From: an uncultured Shewanella sp.
GTDB lineage: Bacteria; Pseudomonadota; Gammaproteobacteria; Enterobacterales; Shewanellaceae
Direction: 5' to 3'
NCBI GenBank assembly: GCA_947503555.1
Contig: CANNEE010000010.1
Span: 62,001-126,000, forward strand
Length of the DNA: 64,000 bases
Shown: positions 1-9,751 of the stretch, in pieces
How the letters are laid out: every line of letters begins with the position of its first letter
Numbering within the stretch: the first letter of the stretch is position 1
Made by a program: the position numbers and the translations under genes
Notes under the pieces: generated by a model
Seen by the model: the letters and a program-made list of their open reading frames with translations, nothing else
The model's database searches: none
Told to the model about the DNA's origin: nothing

Positions 1-1
1 A

Positions 2-1783
2 AACGATCTCACCGATGAGCCAGAGATGCTTATTTATACCTTTCTCAATGAGTATCGCTGGCAAGGTGGACGCTATCTTTTTGCCTATGATGCTGAGACG
101 TTGGCGAACGAAGCGTCGGGTACAGATAAGGTCGCGATGGGAAATAGTTACAACGCTCAAGATGAGAAAGGTAATTATTATGCGAGGGATATTGTCAATG
201 CGGCTAAACAGCATGAGATTGGCTACTCAAGTTATTTCTTTTCAAATCCCAAAACTGGGTTAGTCGAAGAGAAGCTTTCGGTATCATTTCTTTTTAAGCC
301 AATGAACCTAGTGATAGGTACTGGGGAATATATCAGTACGCTACGTCAGGATAAGATTCGAGCGAGCTTACATGCGATAGGCTCTGCTAAATATGGCAAA
401 CATGGCTTTTTCTGGGTTCAAGATAAGCAGGGTAAGATTTTAGTTCATGGTGATAAGGACTTAGTGGGCCAAAAGACTGGAACCTCTAAGGCGGTTGTTG
501 ATGGGCTAAAAAACCATGGGGAAACTTTTATTCGCTTTGCTGAGCAACAAGGTGCATCAGCAGGGGTTGATAATTCAGGTAATAAGATAATTTATGCGAG
601 AGAGATATTACCTGAATGGGGCTGGACTATAGCGACTCAAACCTATGAGAGTGATATTACCCAAATTCAGTCAAGTTTAACCGATGCGACTAAGGAGATT
701 TTTAATGAGAAGGTATATCACTCGATAACGGTTGCCGTGGTATTTCTTGTTATCTCTTTGTTTATTTGTGTTTATCTGCTTAATATCATTATTACCGAAA
801 TGAAGGTGTTGCGAAGCAGCATTGATAATCTTTCAAGTGGTGAAGCGGATCTGACGATAAGGCTAGATACACGCTCTAAGGATGAATTGGGTGATATTAG
901 CCGTGCAGTGAACCAATTTATCATCTATTTACAATCTATTATGTTGGAGTTGTCTGAGTCGTCAAAACATATCACGCAAGAAATTAACCAGCTACATGAT
1001 CAGACAGAGCGAAATGCTCAAGCGTTAGCCAGCCATAGGCAGGAAACTGAGTTGGCGGTTACCGCTATTTCGCAAATGAGTGCTACCGCACAAACTGTTG
1101 CCCATAGTGCAGCGAAATCTGCCTCGGTGACACAAGATGCTAGCAGTGAAGCAAAGGTTTCGAGAAAGAAAGTCGATAACGCCTCATCAAGTGTGCTTGC
1201 CCTCGTTAACGAGATGGAAGGAGCCTCCCATAACATCAATATTATGAGTGACAATACTCAGCAGATCGAAGGCGTGCTTGAGGTTATAGGCTCGATAGCC
1301 GAGCAAACGAACTTACTGGCTCTCAATGCAGCGATAGAGGCGGCTAGAGCGGGTGAGCAAGGGCGTGGCTTTGCCGTGGTTGCCGATGAAGTCAGGACTC
1401 TTGCGTCTCGAACTCAGGCTAGCACAGCAGAAATCGAGACCATATTAAAGACCTTAAGCTCGGATGCATCTCAAGCCGTTAATGTGATGGCTCAAACCCA
1501 AAATACCTGTCAGCAGGTGGCACACAATACTGAGGATGTTACTACTAGCCTAGATGCGATGTCCGAGTCTATTCAGTATATTAATGAACTAGGCTCACAG
1601 ATAGCTTCTGCATCCGATGAGCAAAGTCGAGTGGCTGAAGAAGTTAATCGAAACATGCATACAATAGAGAGTATGGCACAAGCGTTGTCGACAAATGGCC
1701 AGCAAACGATAACGAGCGCGGATAGGTTGACCAATACTAATCAGCAGCTAGCTCAGTTGGTGAAAAAGTTTAAGTTAGTTTAA
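2..1783 (+). CDS. Methyl-accepting chemotaxis protein with Cache domains (5' end outside window)
   Basis: Chemoreceptor that would sense a small periplasmic ligand and signal to CheA/CheW. The frame is open to the left edge, so the N-terminus and first membrane segment are missing. The visible part starts inside a Cache-type (sCache_2-like) sensor; a second similar segment follows (motif [20 protein letters not shown]). A membrane segment (about [17 protein letters not shown]) leads into a HAMP linker ([15 protein letters not shown]) and a long coiled-coil signalling domain. The conserved hairpin tip [20 protein letters not shown] and [15 protein letters not shown] are intact. The C-terminus ends KKFKLV without a CheR/CheB pentapeptide. 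The ligand cannot be told from sequence. Confidence 0.93.
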   Translation, partial: NDLTDEPEMLIYTFLNEYRWQGGRYLFAYDAETLANEASGTDKVAMGNSYNAQDEKGNYYARDIVNAAKQHEIGYSSYFFSNPKTGLVEEKLSVSFLFKPMNLVIGTGEYISTLRQDKIRASLHAIGSAKYGKHGFFWVQDKQGKILVHGDKDLVGQKTGTSKAVVDGLKNHGETFIRFAEQQGASAGVDNSGNKIIYAREILPEWGWTIATQTYESDITQIQSSLTDATKEIFNEKVYHSITVAVVFLVISLFICVYLLNIIITEMKVLRSSIDNLSSGEADLTIRLDTRSKDELGDISRAVNQFIIYLQSIMLELSESSKHITQEINQLHDQTERNAQALASHRQETELAVTAISQMSATAQTVAHSAAKSASVTQDASSEAKVSRKKVDNASSSVLALVNEMEGASHNINIMSDNTQQIEGVLEVIGSIAEQTNLLALNAAIEAARAGEQGRGFAVVADEVRTLASRTQASTAEIETILKTLSSDASQAVNVMAQTQNTCQQVAHNTEDVTTSLDAMSESIQYINELGSQIASASDEQSRVAEEVNRNMHTIESMAQALSTNGQQTITSADRLTNTNQQLAQLVKKFKLV

Positions 1784-1830
1784 TAGTGATTGTCTAACTT
1801 TGTCTTTAAAAGGTTTAATGGCTGAAAGCA

Positions 1831-1857
1831 AAAACGCAGGCCTAGCCTGCGTTTTTA
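1831..1857. terminator. Bidirectional intrinsic terminator
   Basis: An 11-bp stem AAAACGCAGGC / GCCTGCGTTTT with a 3-nt loop, A-rich on the left and T-rich on the right. It lies between the convergent chemoreceptor gene and ydbL and can serve both. Confidence 0.85.
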
Positions 1858-1866
1858 CTATTGTCA

Positions 1867-2187
1867 CTATTTCTTTTGCCACTTTCCTTGGCTGGTTTGA
1901 ATATAGTTACCTTTCTCGGTTGCTTTAATCGCTTTCTGGCCAGCTAACTTAGCCACATCTTCAGTGGAGATATTGTTCTTTTTAGCGATTTTTTGATAAT
2001 GAGCGCGGCGTTTAGCATTCACCTTTAGCATCAGGTCTTTTGCGGCATTATTACTCTTAACTAAGCCTAGATAACCATTAAGTTGCTCCCCAAGATAACC
2101 TTGAGTTTTAGCGTCTTTCAGTGACATGGCATAGGCACTGAAACTGAGTAGTAGTCCCATGACTAATGTAAGCATGCTTGATTTCAT
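1867..2187 (-). CDS. ydbL: YdbL family periplasmic protein (DUF1318)
   Basis: Small exported protein of 106 residues with a clear signal peptide (MKSSMLTLVMGLLLSFSAYA, cleavage after AYA) and a basic DUF1318-like body (LKDAKTQGYLGEQLNGYLG near the N-terminus). It is the last gene of a three-gene minus-strand operon ydbH-ynbE-ydbL, 30 nt after ynbE, with a strong Shine-Dalgarno AGGGGAA before the ATG. In E. coli, YdbL is thought to help YdbH and YnbE assemble their envelope-spanning complex. Assignment rests on sequence style plus this gene order. Confidence 0.85.
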   Translation of the reverse strand: MKSSMLTLVMGLLLSFSAYAMSLKDAKTQGYLGEQLNGYLGLVKSNNAAKDLMLKVNAKRRAHYQKIAKKNNISTEDVAKLAGQKAIKATEKGNYIQTSQGKWQKK

Positions 2188-2217
2188 CTGTATTCCCCTA
2201 TTTGATCTGTGTTGAAT

Positions 2218-2418
2218 TTAGAAAAGTTCACTGTCGGCCATGAGCTCATCAAGCTCTTTGTCGACTTTGATCTTAATTTCATGTTCAATCTTCACATTTA
2301 GGTTGATCACTATAGGTTTATCGGGTGGCTCAATTTTTACTGTTGGTGCACAGGCTGTGAGCGCAAACAGGGCTATAAGTCCTGTAATACCTGCCTTAAT
2401 TTGAGTCTCTATTCGCAT
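2218..2418 (-). CDS. ynbE: YnbE-like outer-membrane lipoprotein
   Basis: Short lipoprotein (66 residues) with lipobox LTAC after a hydrophobic stretch (GLIALFAL). The mature part, beginning CAPTVKIEPPDKPIVINLNV, is typical of YnbE. The ATG at 2418 is chosen because GGAAGG stands 7-8 nt upstream; a longer reading to 2451 would overlap ydbH and lacks a ribosome site. YnbE is known to stack with the C-terminus of YdbH to complete a lipid-conducting bridge between the two membranes. It lies 13 nt after the ydbH stop. Confidence 0.87.
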   Translation of the reverse strand: MRIETQIKAGITGLIALFALTACAPTVKIEPPDKPIVINLNVKIEHEIKIKVDKELDELMADSELF

Positions 2419-2431
2419 CAATATTTCCTTC

Positions 2432-5400
2432 CTATTGCACTGATTCTTCAATCTCTTGCTGTAAAGTATTACCTATTCTTAGGCTCTTAAATAGCTGTAT
2501 CATATTTTCTTCATGGCTGTAATTAAAGTGGATTGGCCGCTCTACATTTTGGCTTTTCCCTTTAATGCTAACATTGAGCAGGGCATCCCCGGATGGCTTC
2601 ATATTAAAGCTACTGGTGAGCTCATTATAGTTGAGGTGCTCAAGTGCTGAGAAAGCAAAGTCTAGGTGGGGCTGAGATTGGCGCATCTGCATTACTGCGG
2701 GATTATCACCAATTTTAATTAATCCACCAGGTGCTCTCGCAGTTAATCGTCCACCTTCTATCGATGCTTGGCCTGCAATGAGCTCTAATGGCAGTACGGC
2801 ATCAAACACTCCGTCAGCATAAATCCCAACTTGAGGCTGAAGTTTAAGAAGCTCTTCAAGTGCAACTGCTTTTAACATGATATAAGCCTGAGACTTACCC
2901 TCGGGGTTAAGTTTGAACTCTGGAATAAGTAGCTCTCCATCAAGTAGTTTCGCCTTGGCGGTTAAGCTAACGTTTGCAGGGAGTTGACGAAGGGAGTTGT
3001 TTCCTTGGTCAATCTCTTGAGTATCTTGGGTTAATGCTTTACTCAGACTTGCATCAATTGACACATTGGTCAGTTTAACGCCAGGGTTGACCTCAGATGC
3101 ATTAAACTTCATTTTTTGGCAAATTAGCTTAGGGGGATTTTCATCGCTGCGGCTATCTTGATCTGAACTGAGTGCTAACTCCTGCAAATGGCATGCGCTG
3201 GTCACCATTAAGTCTTTAAATGAGATGCCTTTTACTGAGCCTTCACCATTACTGAGCTCACTGGTTATTTGGGCGTTAATTGTTAAGCCTTGTGGTTGTG
3301 ACTTGATCTGATAGTGAGTACTTAATGAGGTATCGGCCTGTATTTCTACATCGGTCAGCAGATCGGCTATTGGCGGAGCACTGGTGCTGAGAGTCTCTAT
3401 GATAGTACTGGCTGCTTGATAGATGCTTGCCTTACCTGAGAGATGAAAGCCAACTCCTGACATATAGGCGTTGTCTACTGCCGTGGGAGAGTTAACTCGC
3501 TGGGCAATCTCTTTCTCTAATCCCGAAAATGATAGTGTTTCTTGGCTTGTGAATGCTAACTCATCGAGGAGCCAAGTATCTTTGAACATCAAGTTTTGTT
3601 TTTGCCATTTAAGCCCTTGAGAAAGGCTTAGTTCGTCTATCTGTAGCAGTCTCTGATAAGGGGTAAAGCGTCTTTGAGGAGTAAAGCGCTCAATTGATAA
3701 TCCTGATACTTGCCAGTTAACTTGATTGCTCCAGTCCGAGTTAACTAGAGAGGCAAGTGCATTGGCCGTAAAAGGTACTTGATCTGTATAGTGAAACTGC
3801 CAGTTAAGGTTGTGCTGTATGCGCGCGGTTATTGTCTCAGCTGATAGTGACAGGCTTGCGCTAGCCGCTTCTTGGTCAAGGGCTGCTGCATTTTTTTGTT
3901 CTAAATCTAGTGGTTTAGTTGTTATTGCTTGGCTCTCATCTTCTGATTTTGTGACCTCAAGACCATCTAGTGACAGGGATAACTTAGGCAGACTTAGCTG
4001 AACTTGGCTGGTATCCGCTTGTTGGTTGTTGAAGTGAACGAGCTGGGTGCTCGACTCAGTTTGTAATTTGAGATTATTTAACGAGAGTTGATCAAAAGCC
4101 TGACTTTGAACAGACGCTAGCGCAAGCTGAGCACCCTTATTTAGGCTTAGCTCAATGCGACTTTGCTGACCTAAACTGATGTTTGCCTTTCCCGATGCTT
4201 CACCTTTTATATGAGCTATGGTCAGTGGCAACTTTATGGTTGGCTCAGGCTCTTTTTTTGATGAAGTGATGGCGTTTAGCTGCTCAAGCAGTTTATCTAT
4301 TTGTTGGTTGTCGGTTTTAAGCTCAAAATGACTGTTGATAGTCAACGGACTCCCTAGGGCTTTATTAGCCAAGGCGATTTGGCCTTGGCTAAGGGTTAAC
4401 TGTGTTTGACTAAGGCGTTGATAATCATGCTGCTGCGCCGGAGTTAACTGAGCTTGTATTGAGTGAGCCGAGTGAGTATGAGCAGAGTGAGCCGAGTGAT
4501 TTAGTGTTGCCGTTTGCTCTTGGTTTATGTTTGGTGAAACAGGGGGGGCTACCGGCTTAGGTGCAAGTAGTTGGCTGGTAAGCGACAAGGTATCAAACTC
4601 AAGTCTTTGGGACTGAAACTTATACATGATTCCATTATTCAGCCCCAGCATGAACTTGAGCTGAACACTCTTATCTGTCTGAGGTTCACTGTGTTGGTTG
4701 TGAGCTGAGCTCTGGCTTGTTGATAAGGGAACACTGACTTGATGAGCTGGCTTTGCTTTTGGGTTTTGGACGTAGTGATAGAGTTTTCTTAACTGAGCGA
4801 GAGTGACATTCAAGTCTAATGCAGTGGGAGCCACTTTTAGGCTGAGATTATTAAGGTGACCGGAAATATCAAATGCAACCTTATCTGTATTATCCTTTGT
4901 TTTTACCTGAGTTTGCTTTGTGGTGGACAGGTATTTTGGTGCAATCACCAAGGGGCCAAATTTGTTAAATTTGATTTCTGGTGTTTGCCAAATATGTTGT
5001 GAGCTGAGCTTGGCGGATTGAAGGTCAAGCTCGATATGAGATTGCATATCACCCGTCACCTGTGGCCAGGCCTTAATGTCGGTTAATTGGGGGACGAGGG
5101 GCTTGTCATTTAGTTTTAGGCTGCCAATAAGGCTGAGTGCTTGTTGCAGCTCAGAGAGGTGAACTTGCGTGTTTGCCTGCCATACTTTTTCTCCTAACGT
5201 TGCATCGATTGAAAAAAGTGGTTTTGCGCCAATGAAAAGCTCACTGGATAACTCTCTTTGGGAATTTAAATTAAGGTGGGAGAGCTTAATGACCGGAAGT
5301 TGGCGATTAATAATAACGTCAGGTTTAATACCCAGTGTGACTTCACCTATGGCTATTTTAGGAATGGCATCTAGACTCAGGCCAAAAGTAGGCCCTTGAG

Positions 5401-5806
5401 TATCAGGAGCTTTATTTTCATCTTGGATAAAAGTCGCCCCTAGGGTGATAGCGACTTTGCCAATGCGAATGGCTTGCAGTTTATCCGGACTAAAGCCTGT
5501 CGCTAATTCAGAAAAAGTCTTTTCAGCGATGTCAATTTCAATCTGATTGAGTGCTATCTCAGTGTCGTATACCGTGAGTGATATTTGTGGAAAACGCCAT
5601 TTATTCCATGCATCAAGCTGCCATTCGAGCCGAGTTATTTGAGTGTGGTAAGCGCTAAGGTAGCTATTCGCGGCTTTGATGATGAACTGTGTCGAATTGA
5701 GCGCAATGATAACGAATAACAGGAGTAGGCTCGCGCTAAAGGCTGCCACAATTTTTCGCCATGGTTTAGCTTTTGGGGATGATCCTGTAGCGCTGTGTTC
5801 TCCCAT
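2432..5806 (-). CDS. ydbH: YdbH, AsmA-like intermembrane phospholipid transport protein
   Basis: Large (1124 residues) envelope protein with one N-terminal membrane anchor (about residues 19-38, IVAAFSASLLLLFVIIALNS) and a long beta-rich periplasmic body. YdbH, TamB and YhdP are the three partly redundant AsmA-like proteins that move phospholipid to the outer membrane. Recognition is from the C-terminal part (LPLELIAGQASIEGGRL, then GLIKIGD and a final SLRIGN segment) and the downstream ynbE and ydbL. It is longer than E. coli YdbH (about 880 residues); an insertion around residues 440-460 carries a His-Ser-Ala-rich repeat (HSAHSAHTHSAHS), apparently a lineage-specific linker. Confidence 0.86.
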   Translation of the reverse strand: MGEHSATGSSPKAKPWRKIVAAFSASLLLLFVIIALNSTQFIIKAANSYLSAYHTQITRLEWQLDAWNKWRFPQISLTVYDTEIALNQIEIDIAEKTFSELATGFSPDKLQAIRIGKVAITLGATFIQDENKAPDTQGPTFGLSLDAIPKIAIGEVTLGIKPDVIINRQLPVIKLSHLNLNSQRELSSELFIGAKPLFSIDATLGEKVWQANTQVHLSELQQALSLIGSLKLNDKPLVPQLTDIKAWPQVTGDMQSHIELDLQSAKLSSQHIWQTPEIKFNKFGPLVIAPKYLSTTKQTQVKTKDNTDKVAFDISGHLNNLSLKVAPTALDLNVTLAQLRKLYHYVQNPKAKPAHQVSVPLSTSQSSAHNQHSEPQTDKSVQLKFMLGLNNGIMYKFQSQRLEFDTLSLTSQLLAPKPVAPPVSPNINQEQTATLNHSAHSAHTHSAHSIQAQLTPAQQHDYQRLSQTQLTLSQGQIALANKALGSPLTINSHFELKTDNQQIDKLLEQLNAITSSKKEPEPTIKLPLTIAHIKGEASGKANISLGQQSRIELSLNKGAQLALASVQSQAFDQLSLNNLKLQTESSTQLVHFNNQQADTSQVQLSLPKLSLSLDGLEVTKSEDESQAITTKPLDLEQKNAAALDQEAASASLSLSAETITARIQHNLNWQFHYTDQVPFTANALASLVNSDWSNQVNWQVSGLSIERFTPQRRFTPYQRLLQIDELSLSQGLKWQKQNLMFKDTWLLDELAFTSQETLSFSGLEKEIAQRVNSPTAVDNAYMSGVGFHLSGKASIYQAASTIIETLSTSAPPIADLLTDVEIQADTSLSTHYQIKSQPQGLTINAQITSELSNGEGSVKGISFKDLMVTSACHLQELALSSDQDSRSDENPPKLICQKMKFNASEVNPGVKLTNVSIDASLSKALTQDTQEIDQGNNSLRQLPANVSLTAKAKLLDGELLIPEFKLNPEGKSQAYIMLKAVALEELLKLQPQVGIYADGVFDAVLPLELIAGQASIEGGRLTARAPGGLIKIGDNPAVMQMRQSQPHLDFAFSALEHLNYNELTSSFNMKPSGDALLNVSIKGKSQNVERPIHFNYSHEENMIQLFKSLRIGNTLQQEIEESVQ

Positions 5807-5865
5807 GTAGCGGTTTCTCTGTGATTTCCTGTCGTAGCCTTAAGGCAAAGAATGTGAGGTTAAAT

Positions 5866-5901
5866 CTAGCTAGCGCACTGCGAAGCATCATACTCTAGCT
5901 A
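5866..5901. repeat. Two CTAGCTAG palindromes upstream of ydbH
   Basis: The palindromic octamer CTAGCTAG occurs at 5866-5873 and 5894-5901, 28 bp apart, in the gap between yeaD and ydbH. It could be a regulatory site for ydbH. No promoter was recognised with confidence in this gap. Confidence 0.35.
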
Positions 5902-5932
5902 GACGATGGGTCTATACATTGATACTCGCTAA

Positions 5933-6796
5933 TCATGCCCATTTTATTTGAGTCGTTAACTTATGAGTTGCTCCAGGGGCTAACTCAAGGCTGTCACTGC
6001 GCACATTGGCCGCTTCAAGACATACCATAGTGAGATAATCCTCGTCATTAAATCGCGAGAGCCGTTTAGATTTATCTATCCATGGATTCCAGAGAACCGC
6101 ACTTTGGCTCGACTCTCGACTTACTTGAATTATCGCTTCTTCACCCTTGTCATTTTGAGTATGAAGTTTCTGTATGGTTCCAAGTTTGTCATAGACTCTA
6201 TCGGTTTCCCTATCAAAGAAAGCCTTGTCATCTTCTTGCTTGTAGGGCCCCTGATTGAACTCAATATAGTCAGCATCGGCTAAGCCTGTGACAGAAAGCT
6301 GATGAATATCGGCGATCGGAAAATAGCTGTGTAACGCTTGGGTCAAGCTGATAGCTTGTGAAGATTTGTTAATATTAATCAAGGAGACAGTCAGTGAGTC
6401 TGTTAGCACAAACTCGACTAGCACTTCGCTATCATGGGGCCAATATTCGGGGTCAAACTCTGACTGTGGTAGTGCCATTTTGATGGTGACGCTGTCATCA
6501 TCAGCCTGCTTGACTTCGATGACCTGCCATTGCTTTATTCTGGCAAAACCATGGGCTGGCCAATCTGGGTTGTCATGGGTACCGAACCAAGGCCAGCAGA
6601 TAGGAATACCGCCACGTATACTGATACCAGTTTGATAATCATTGGCAGTAGAAGACCAGAGTAAAGGTGTTTGACCTTTAGGTTGGAAGAACTCTATCTG
6701 TGCACCTTGAAGAAAGATGCGAGCGTGGCATAGGGGAGAGTCTATTTCTAGATACTCAAGTCCCGTTGCTAATTCATGTTTCGTCACCCAATTCAT
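5933..6796 (-). CDS. yeaD: D-hexose-6-phosphate mutarotase (YeaD family)
   Basis: Aldose-1-epimerase-fold protein of 287 residues, predicted to interconvert alpha and beta anomers of glucose-6-phosphate or a related sugar phosphate in the cytoplasm. Diagnostic stretches are SIRGGIPICWPWFG and PAHGFARIKQW in the N-terminal half, TQALHSYF in the middle and SAVLWNPWIDKSKRL plus CLEAAN near the C-terminus. Length fits the YeaD family (about 290). It is transcribed towards ydbH, separated by about 125 bp, and probably forms its own unit. Confidence 0.9.
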   Translation of the reverse strand: MNWVTKHELATGLEYLEIDSPLCHARIFLQGAQIEFFQPKGQTPLLWSSTANDYQTGISIRGGIPICWPWFGTHDNPDWPAHGFARIKQWQVIEVKQADDDSVTIKMALPQSEFDPEYWPHDSEVLVEFVLTDSLTVSLININKSSQAISLTQALHSYFPIADIHQLSVTGLADADYIEFNQGPYKQEDDKAFFDRETDRVYDKLGTIQKLHTQNDKGEEAIIQVSRESSQSAVLWNPWIDKSKRLSRFNDEDYLTMVCLEAANVRSDSLELAPGATHKLTTQIKWA

Positions 6797-7061
6797 ATGC
6801 CAAACCCTAATTACTATTTCGTTTTGTAGCTTAGCAAGTCAAAGAATTAACTCAAGAAAGTTTTACTATCAGTTGGTTATATTGCTGAGTATTTATACTC
6901 AAGTTGTAAAACATCTTCTAAGCTGTCCATACTATTTTAGAATTTATGACATTAGCTTGCAGTGCAGCTTGATATGATAAATTAGAGCAATAGTGTAATT
7001 TATTTGGCGCTTTGCTGGTCTAAGATAAGACTTAACTGAACTTAATTTGGGAAGCTCATTA

Positions 7062-9053
7062 ATGGTAGGCATTTTTTCACTGGGTATTAACCTAGCTAAT
7101 AAATTGAATTTCAAGAAAAAGTTTATTTTGCTTGCTTTAGTCACCCTGTTGCCTTTGGCGTTAGGGGCGAGCTTTCTTGTATCTTTGCAGTATCAGCAGG
7201 TGCAGCTAGGGCAAAAAAAATTACAGGGCTTAGCAGATGTTGGTGAACTGACCCAATATGATCAACAAGTATTTGGTGCTAGAAGCAACATACTTTCAGC
7301 CACTTCAAGTGCAGCGACCACATCGAGACAGTTAAGTGCCGGTATCGGTCAGCTCACTGAGCCATTAACGGCTCATTACCAAGATATCTACCTAGTGACT
7401 GAACCACTACAAAAGGCGGTAACAGAGCTGAGTAATGCTGATTCTATTGAAACCGTGACAGGGGCTTATGACCACTTTTCGGAACGTATGTCAGCACTTA
7501 GAGAACATATTGCAGCGCAAAGTGGTCTCGCATTGGATGCAGAAGCCGAAGGCTTTTATCTAGCAGAACTTTATTTGCAACGTTTACCCAGTGTCTATGA
7601 CTATACGAGTCGAGTCGATGCTATGGCTAAGCGGGTATTAGAAAATGAAGGCTTTACGCCACAAACCTATACCCAGCTTGTGGCGTTAAATAAGCGTTTA
7701 AGTGAGCTACTTGCATTGAGCGAAAAAACGGCAAATCGATTGTTTTCTTTGGATACACAGCGGGATTATCAGAATATTGCAAACCAAGTGACCCAGTTTC
7801 ATAAGCAAGTGCAAGCTTTTACTCGTTTAGTCGATGGACAAATTATTGAGCCAGATAGCCTCGCGATCAATTTAAGCCAATTTTCAAGCCAGTCGGCTCA
7901 AGTCGTATCAAGTATTAAGAACACTGAAGCCAATATCGGATTGCTGCTTGAACAGACGTTGATTGAGAAGCTTAAAAATCAAAATCAGGCCATGATGCTA
8001 CTTATCTGTATCGTTGCTTTAGTCATTATCCTCAGTGTGTATTTTCTTATCGCCATTTACAAAGCGATAGCCCTTAATGTATCAGCAATCGAAGCGGCAA
8101 CGGCAAACATGGCTGCTGGTGACTTAAGTCAACACCTTAAAGTGGCTGGAGATGATGAGTTTTCAGTGATTGCAACAGCATTTAATGAGATGCAGCAAAG
8201 TATTAAGGCGCTCATTACCGAAGTGCGCAATCTAAGTAATGAGGTGGTTGAGGCCAGTACTGAGGTACAAGAGGTGACGCAAAGTGTTGAACAAAGCTTA
8301 AGTGCTCAGCAGCAAGAAACCCATCAGGTCGCGAGTGCCATAAGTCAGATGGTCGTTTCCGTGCATTCAGTTGAGTCGAATACCGAAGAGGCGACAGGGA
8401 TTACGGTATCGGCTAATGAGTCGGTCGACCAAGGTCAAGCTGTTATTAGTGAAACCCTTGAAGGTATTCATCAGATAGCTAAAGAGGTGACATCTGGTGC
8501 CAAGGTGATTAATCAACTTGCGGAACATGCATCGGATATTGGTAAGGTGGTTGATGTGATTCGAGAGATTGCCGAGCAAACCAATCTCTTAGCACTTAAT
8601 GCTGCGATTGAAGCTGCAAGAGCTGGAGAGCAGGGGCGAGGTTTTGCGGTAGTGGCCGATGAAGTGAGAACGTTAGCGAGTCGTACCCAAAAATCGACCC
8701 AAGAGATCCAAGCTATGATTGAGTTGGTGCAATCTGGCGCTGACCAAGCCGTAGCCGCTATGGATACTGGTACACAAAAAGCCGATCAAGGGGTTCAGCA
8801 GGCCAGTGAAGTCAGTGAGACCATAAGCCAGTTAACCGCCAGGGTGCAAGATATTGTGACCATTACTGAGCAGATTGCCGCTGCTGTATCTGAGCAAAAA
8901 CTGGCAGCGACTCAAATTGATGCTAAGACCCATGCCATTGGTGAAGGAGCCGATGATGCCCTCAAAGCCGCTGTCGGAGCGAGCGAAATTGGTCAGCGTT
9001 TAGCATCGGATGCACAAAAGCTGGCATCACAAATTGAAGGTTTTAAGTTGTAA
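7062..9053 (+). CDS. Methyl-accepting chemotaxis protein
   Basis: Transmembrane chemoreceptor of 663 residues. Membrane helix 1 is near residues 22-45 ([17 protein letters not shown]), followed by a roughly 260-residue, mostly helical periplasmic sensor. Helix 2 (about [19 protein letters not shown]), a HAMP domain ([17 protein letters not shown]) and a signalling coiled coil with the tip [20 protein letters not shown] follow. The ATG at 7062 is preceded by GGGAAG at 7 nt and is preferred over a TTG 15 nt upstream. The sensor resembles no Cache domain I can name; a helical-bundle type is likely. It ends FKL with no CheR-binding tail. Confidence 0.92.
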   Translation: MVGIFSLGINLANKLNFKKKFILLALVTLLPLALGASFLVSLQYQQVQLGQKKLQGLADVGELTQYDQQVFGARSNILSATSSAATTSRQLSAGIGQLTEPLTAHYQDIYLVTEPLQKAVTELSNADSIETVTGAYDHFSERMSALREHIAAQSGLALDAEAEGFYLAELYLQRLPSVYDYTSRVDAMAKRVLENEGFTPQTYTQLVALNKRLSELLALSEKTANRLFSLDTQRDYQNIANQVTQFHKQVQAFTRLVDGQIIEPDSLAINLSQFSSQSAQVVSSIKNTEANIGLLLEQTLIEKLKNQNQAMMLLICIVALVIILSVYFLIAIYKAIALNVSAIEAATANMAAGDLSQHLKVAGDDEFSVIATAFNEMQQSIKALITEVRNLSNEVVEASTEVQEVTQSVEQSLSAQQQETHQVASAISQMVVSVHSVESNTEEATGITVSANESVDQGQAVISETLEGIHQIAKEVTSGAKVINQLAEHASDIGKVVDVIREIAEQTNLLALNAAIEAARAGEQGRGFAVVADEVRTLASRTQKSTQEIQAMIELVQSGADQAVAAMDTGTQKADQGVQQASEVSETISQLTARVQDIVTITEQIAAAVSEQKLAATQIDAKTHAIGEGADDALKAAVGASEIGQRLASDAQKLASQIEGFKL

Positions 9054-9074
9054 ACTGATATAGGTTAATAGCAG

Positions 9075-9123
9075 CGCCGTAATAATGAGAGCCAACAGAG
9101 TTATCTAATTATTACGGCGTTTT
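9075..9123. terminator. Hairpin terminator between convergent genes
   Basis: A perfect 12-bp inverted repeat CGCCGTAATAAT / ATTATTACGGCG with a 21-nt loop, followed by TTTT on the plus strand. It separates the chemoreceptor gene from the convergent DUF938 gene. Confidence 0.7.
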
Positions 9124-9148
9124 ACTGATAGCGTCGTAACTCGCCAAA

Positions 9149-9748
9149 TTACCCAATACGGCTAAAGTGCAATAGTCGATTGTTGGCTGGCATTTCATGA
9201 TCCTTCACTAACTGAAACCCTTGATTCAGTGCTAACTGTTCAATCCATTCAAAATCTTTTATCTCACTGCGTTCATCTTGCTGTTTGAGCCAGATATCAA
9301 AACGTCTATTGCTGTCACTTGTGTATTGCCCCTGATAGTTAAAAGGCCCATAAATGCAGAGCTCGGCGTGAGTGCTAAGTTGTTTGCCGATACCGACAAA
9401 AAAAGCTTCTACCATAGCGTGACTCATAATATGTAGGCTGTTTGCAGTAAAGGCGGCATCATAATCTGACTGAGGAAGTTGCCAAGGCATAGTGACATCA
9501 AGGGTTACAGCAGGTGGTAGGTTTTCTCCACCTTCAGTATCAAGTCTGGCGATTAAACTTGGCAAATATTGGGTTTGGTCACTGGTTTGCCACTGCAGAT
9601 GGGGCAGTTTATTGGCAAAGTAGACCGCATGTTGGCCTGTGCCACTGCCTATTTCAAGCACCCGCTGACTTCGGGAGAAACACTCCAATAACACTTGAAT
9701 GATAGGGTCTTTGTTGTTTTCACAAGATTGTGAGAAAGCCAGTGCCAT
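9149..9748 (-). CDS. DUF938 family SAM-dependent methyltransferase
   Basis: Class I methyltransferase-like protein of 199 residues. The SAM-binding motif I is VLEIGSGTGQHA near residue 30, with an acidic region later (TSDQTQYLPSL). It opens with QSCENNKDPI and has YGPFNYQGQYTSDSN, both typical of DUF938. The substrate is unknown. The start codon lies 3 nt after the stop of the LysR-type gene, so the two are probably co-transcribed; this regulator-methyltransferase pair is the first gene unit of the left pump module. Confidence 0.88.
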   Translation of the reverse strand: MALAFSQSCENNKDPIIQVLLECFSRSQRVLEIGSGTGQHAVYFANKLPHLQWQTSDQTQYLPSLIARLDTEGGENLPPAVTLDVTMPWQLPQSDYDAAFTANSLHIMSHAMVEAFFVGIGKQLSTHAELCIYGPFNYQGQYTSDSNRRFDIWLKQQDERSEIKDFEWIEQLALNQGFQLVKDHEMPANNRLLHFSRIG

Positions 9749-9751
9749 GCT

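Noticed and set aside
1-1783. Complete chemoreceptor starting at 26.
   Set aside because: The frame stays open to the window's left edge with sensor-like sequence, and no first membrane helix is included, so the gene is cut by the window.
2419-2451. Longer ynbE start at 2451.
   Set aside because: It would overlap the ydbH end, adds residues before the signal peptide and lacks the GGAAGG site seen before 2418.
3810-5399. Plus-strand frames inside ydbH.
   Set aside because: They lie wholly within the ydbH coding region and lack start signals and family resemblance.
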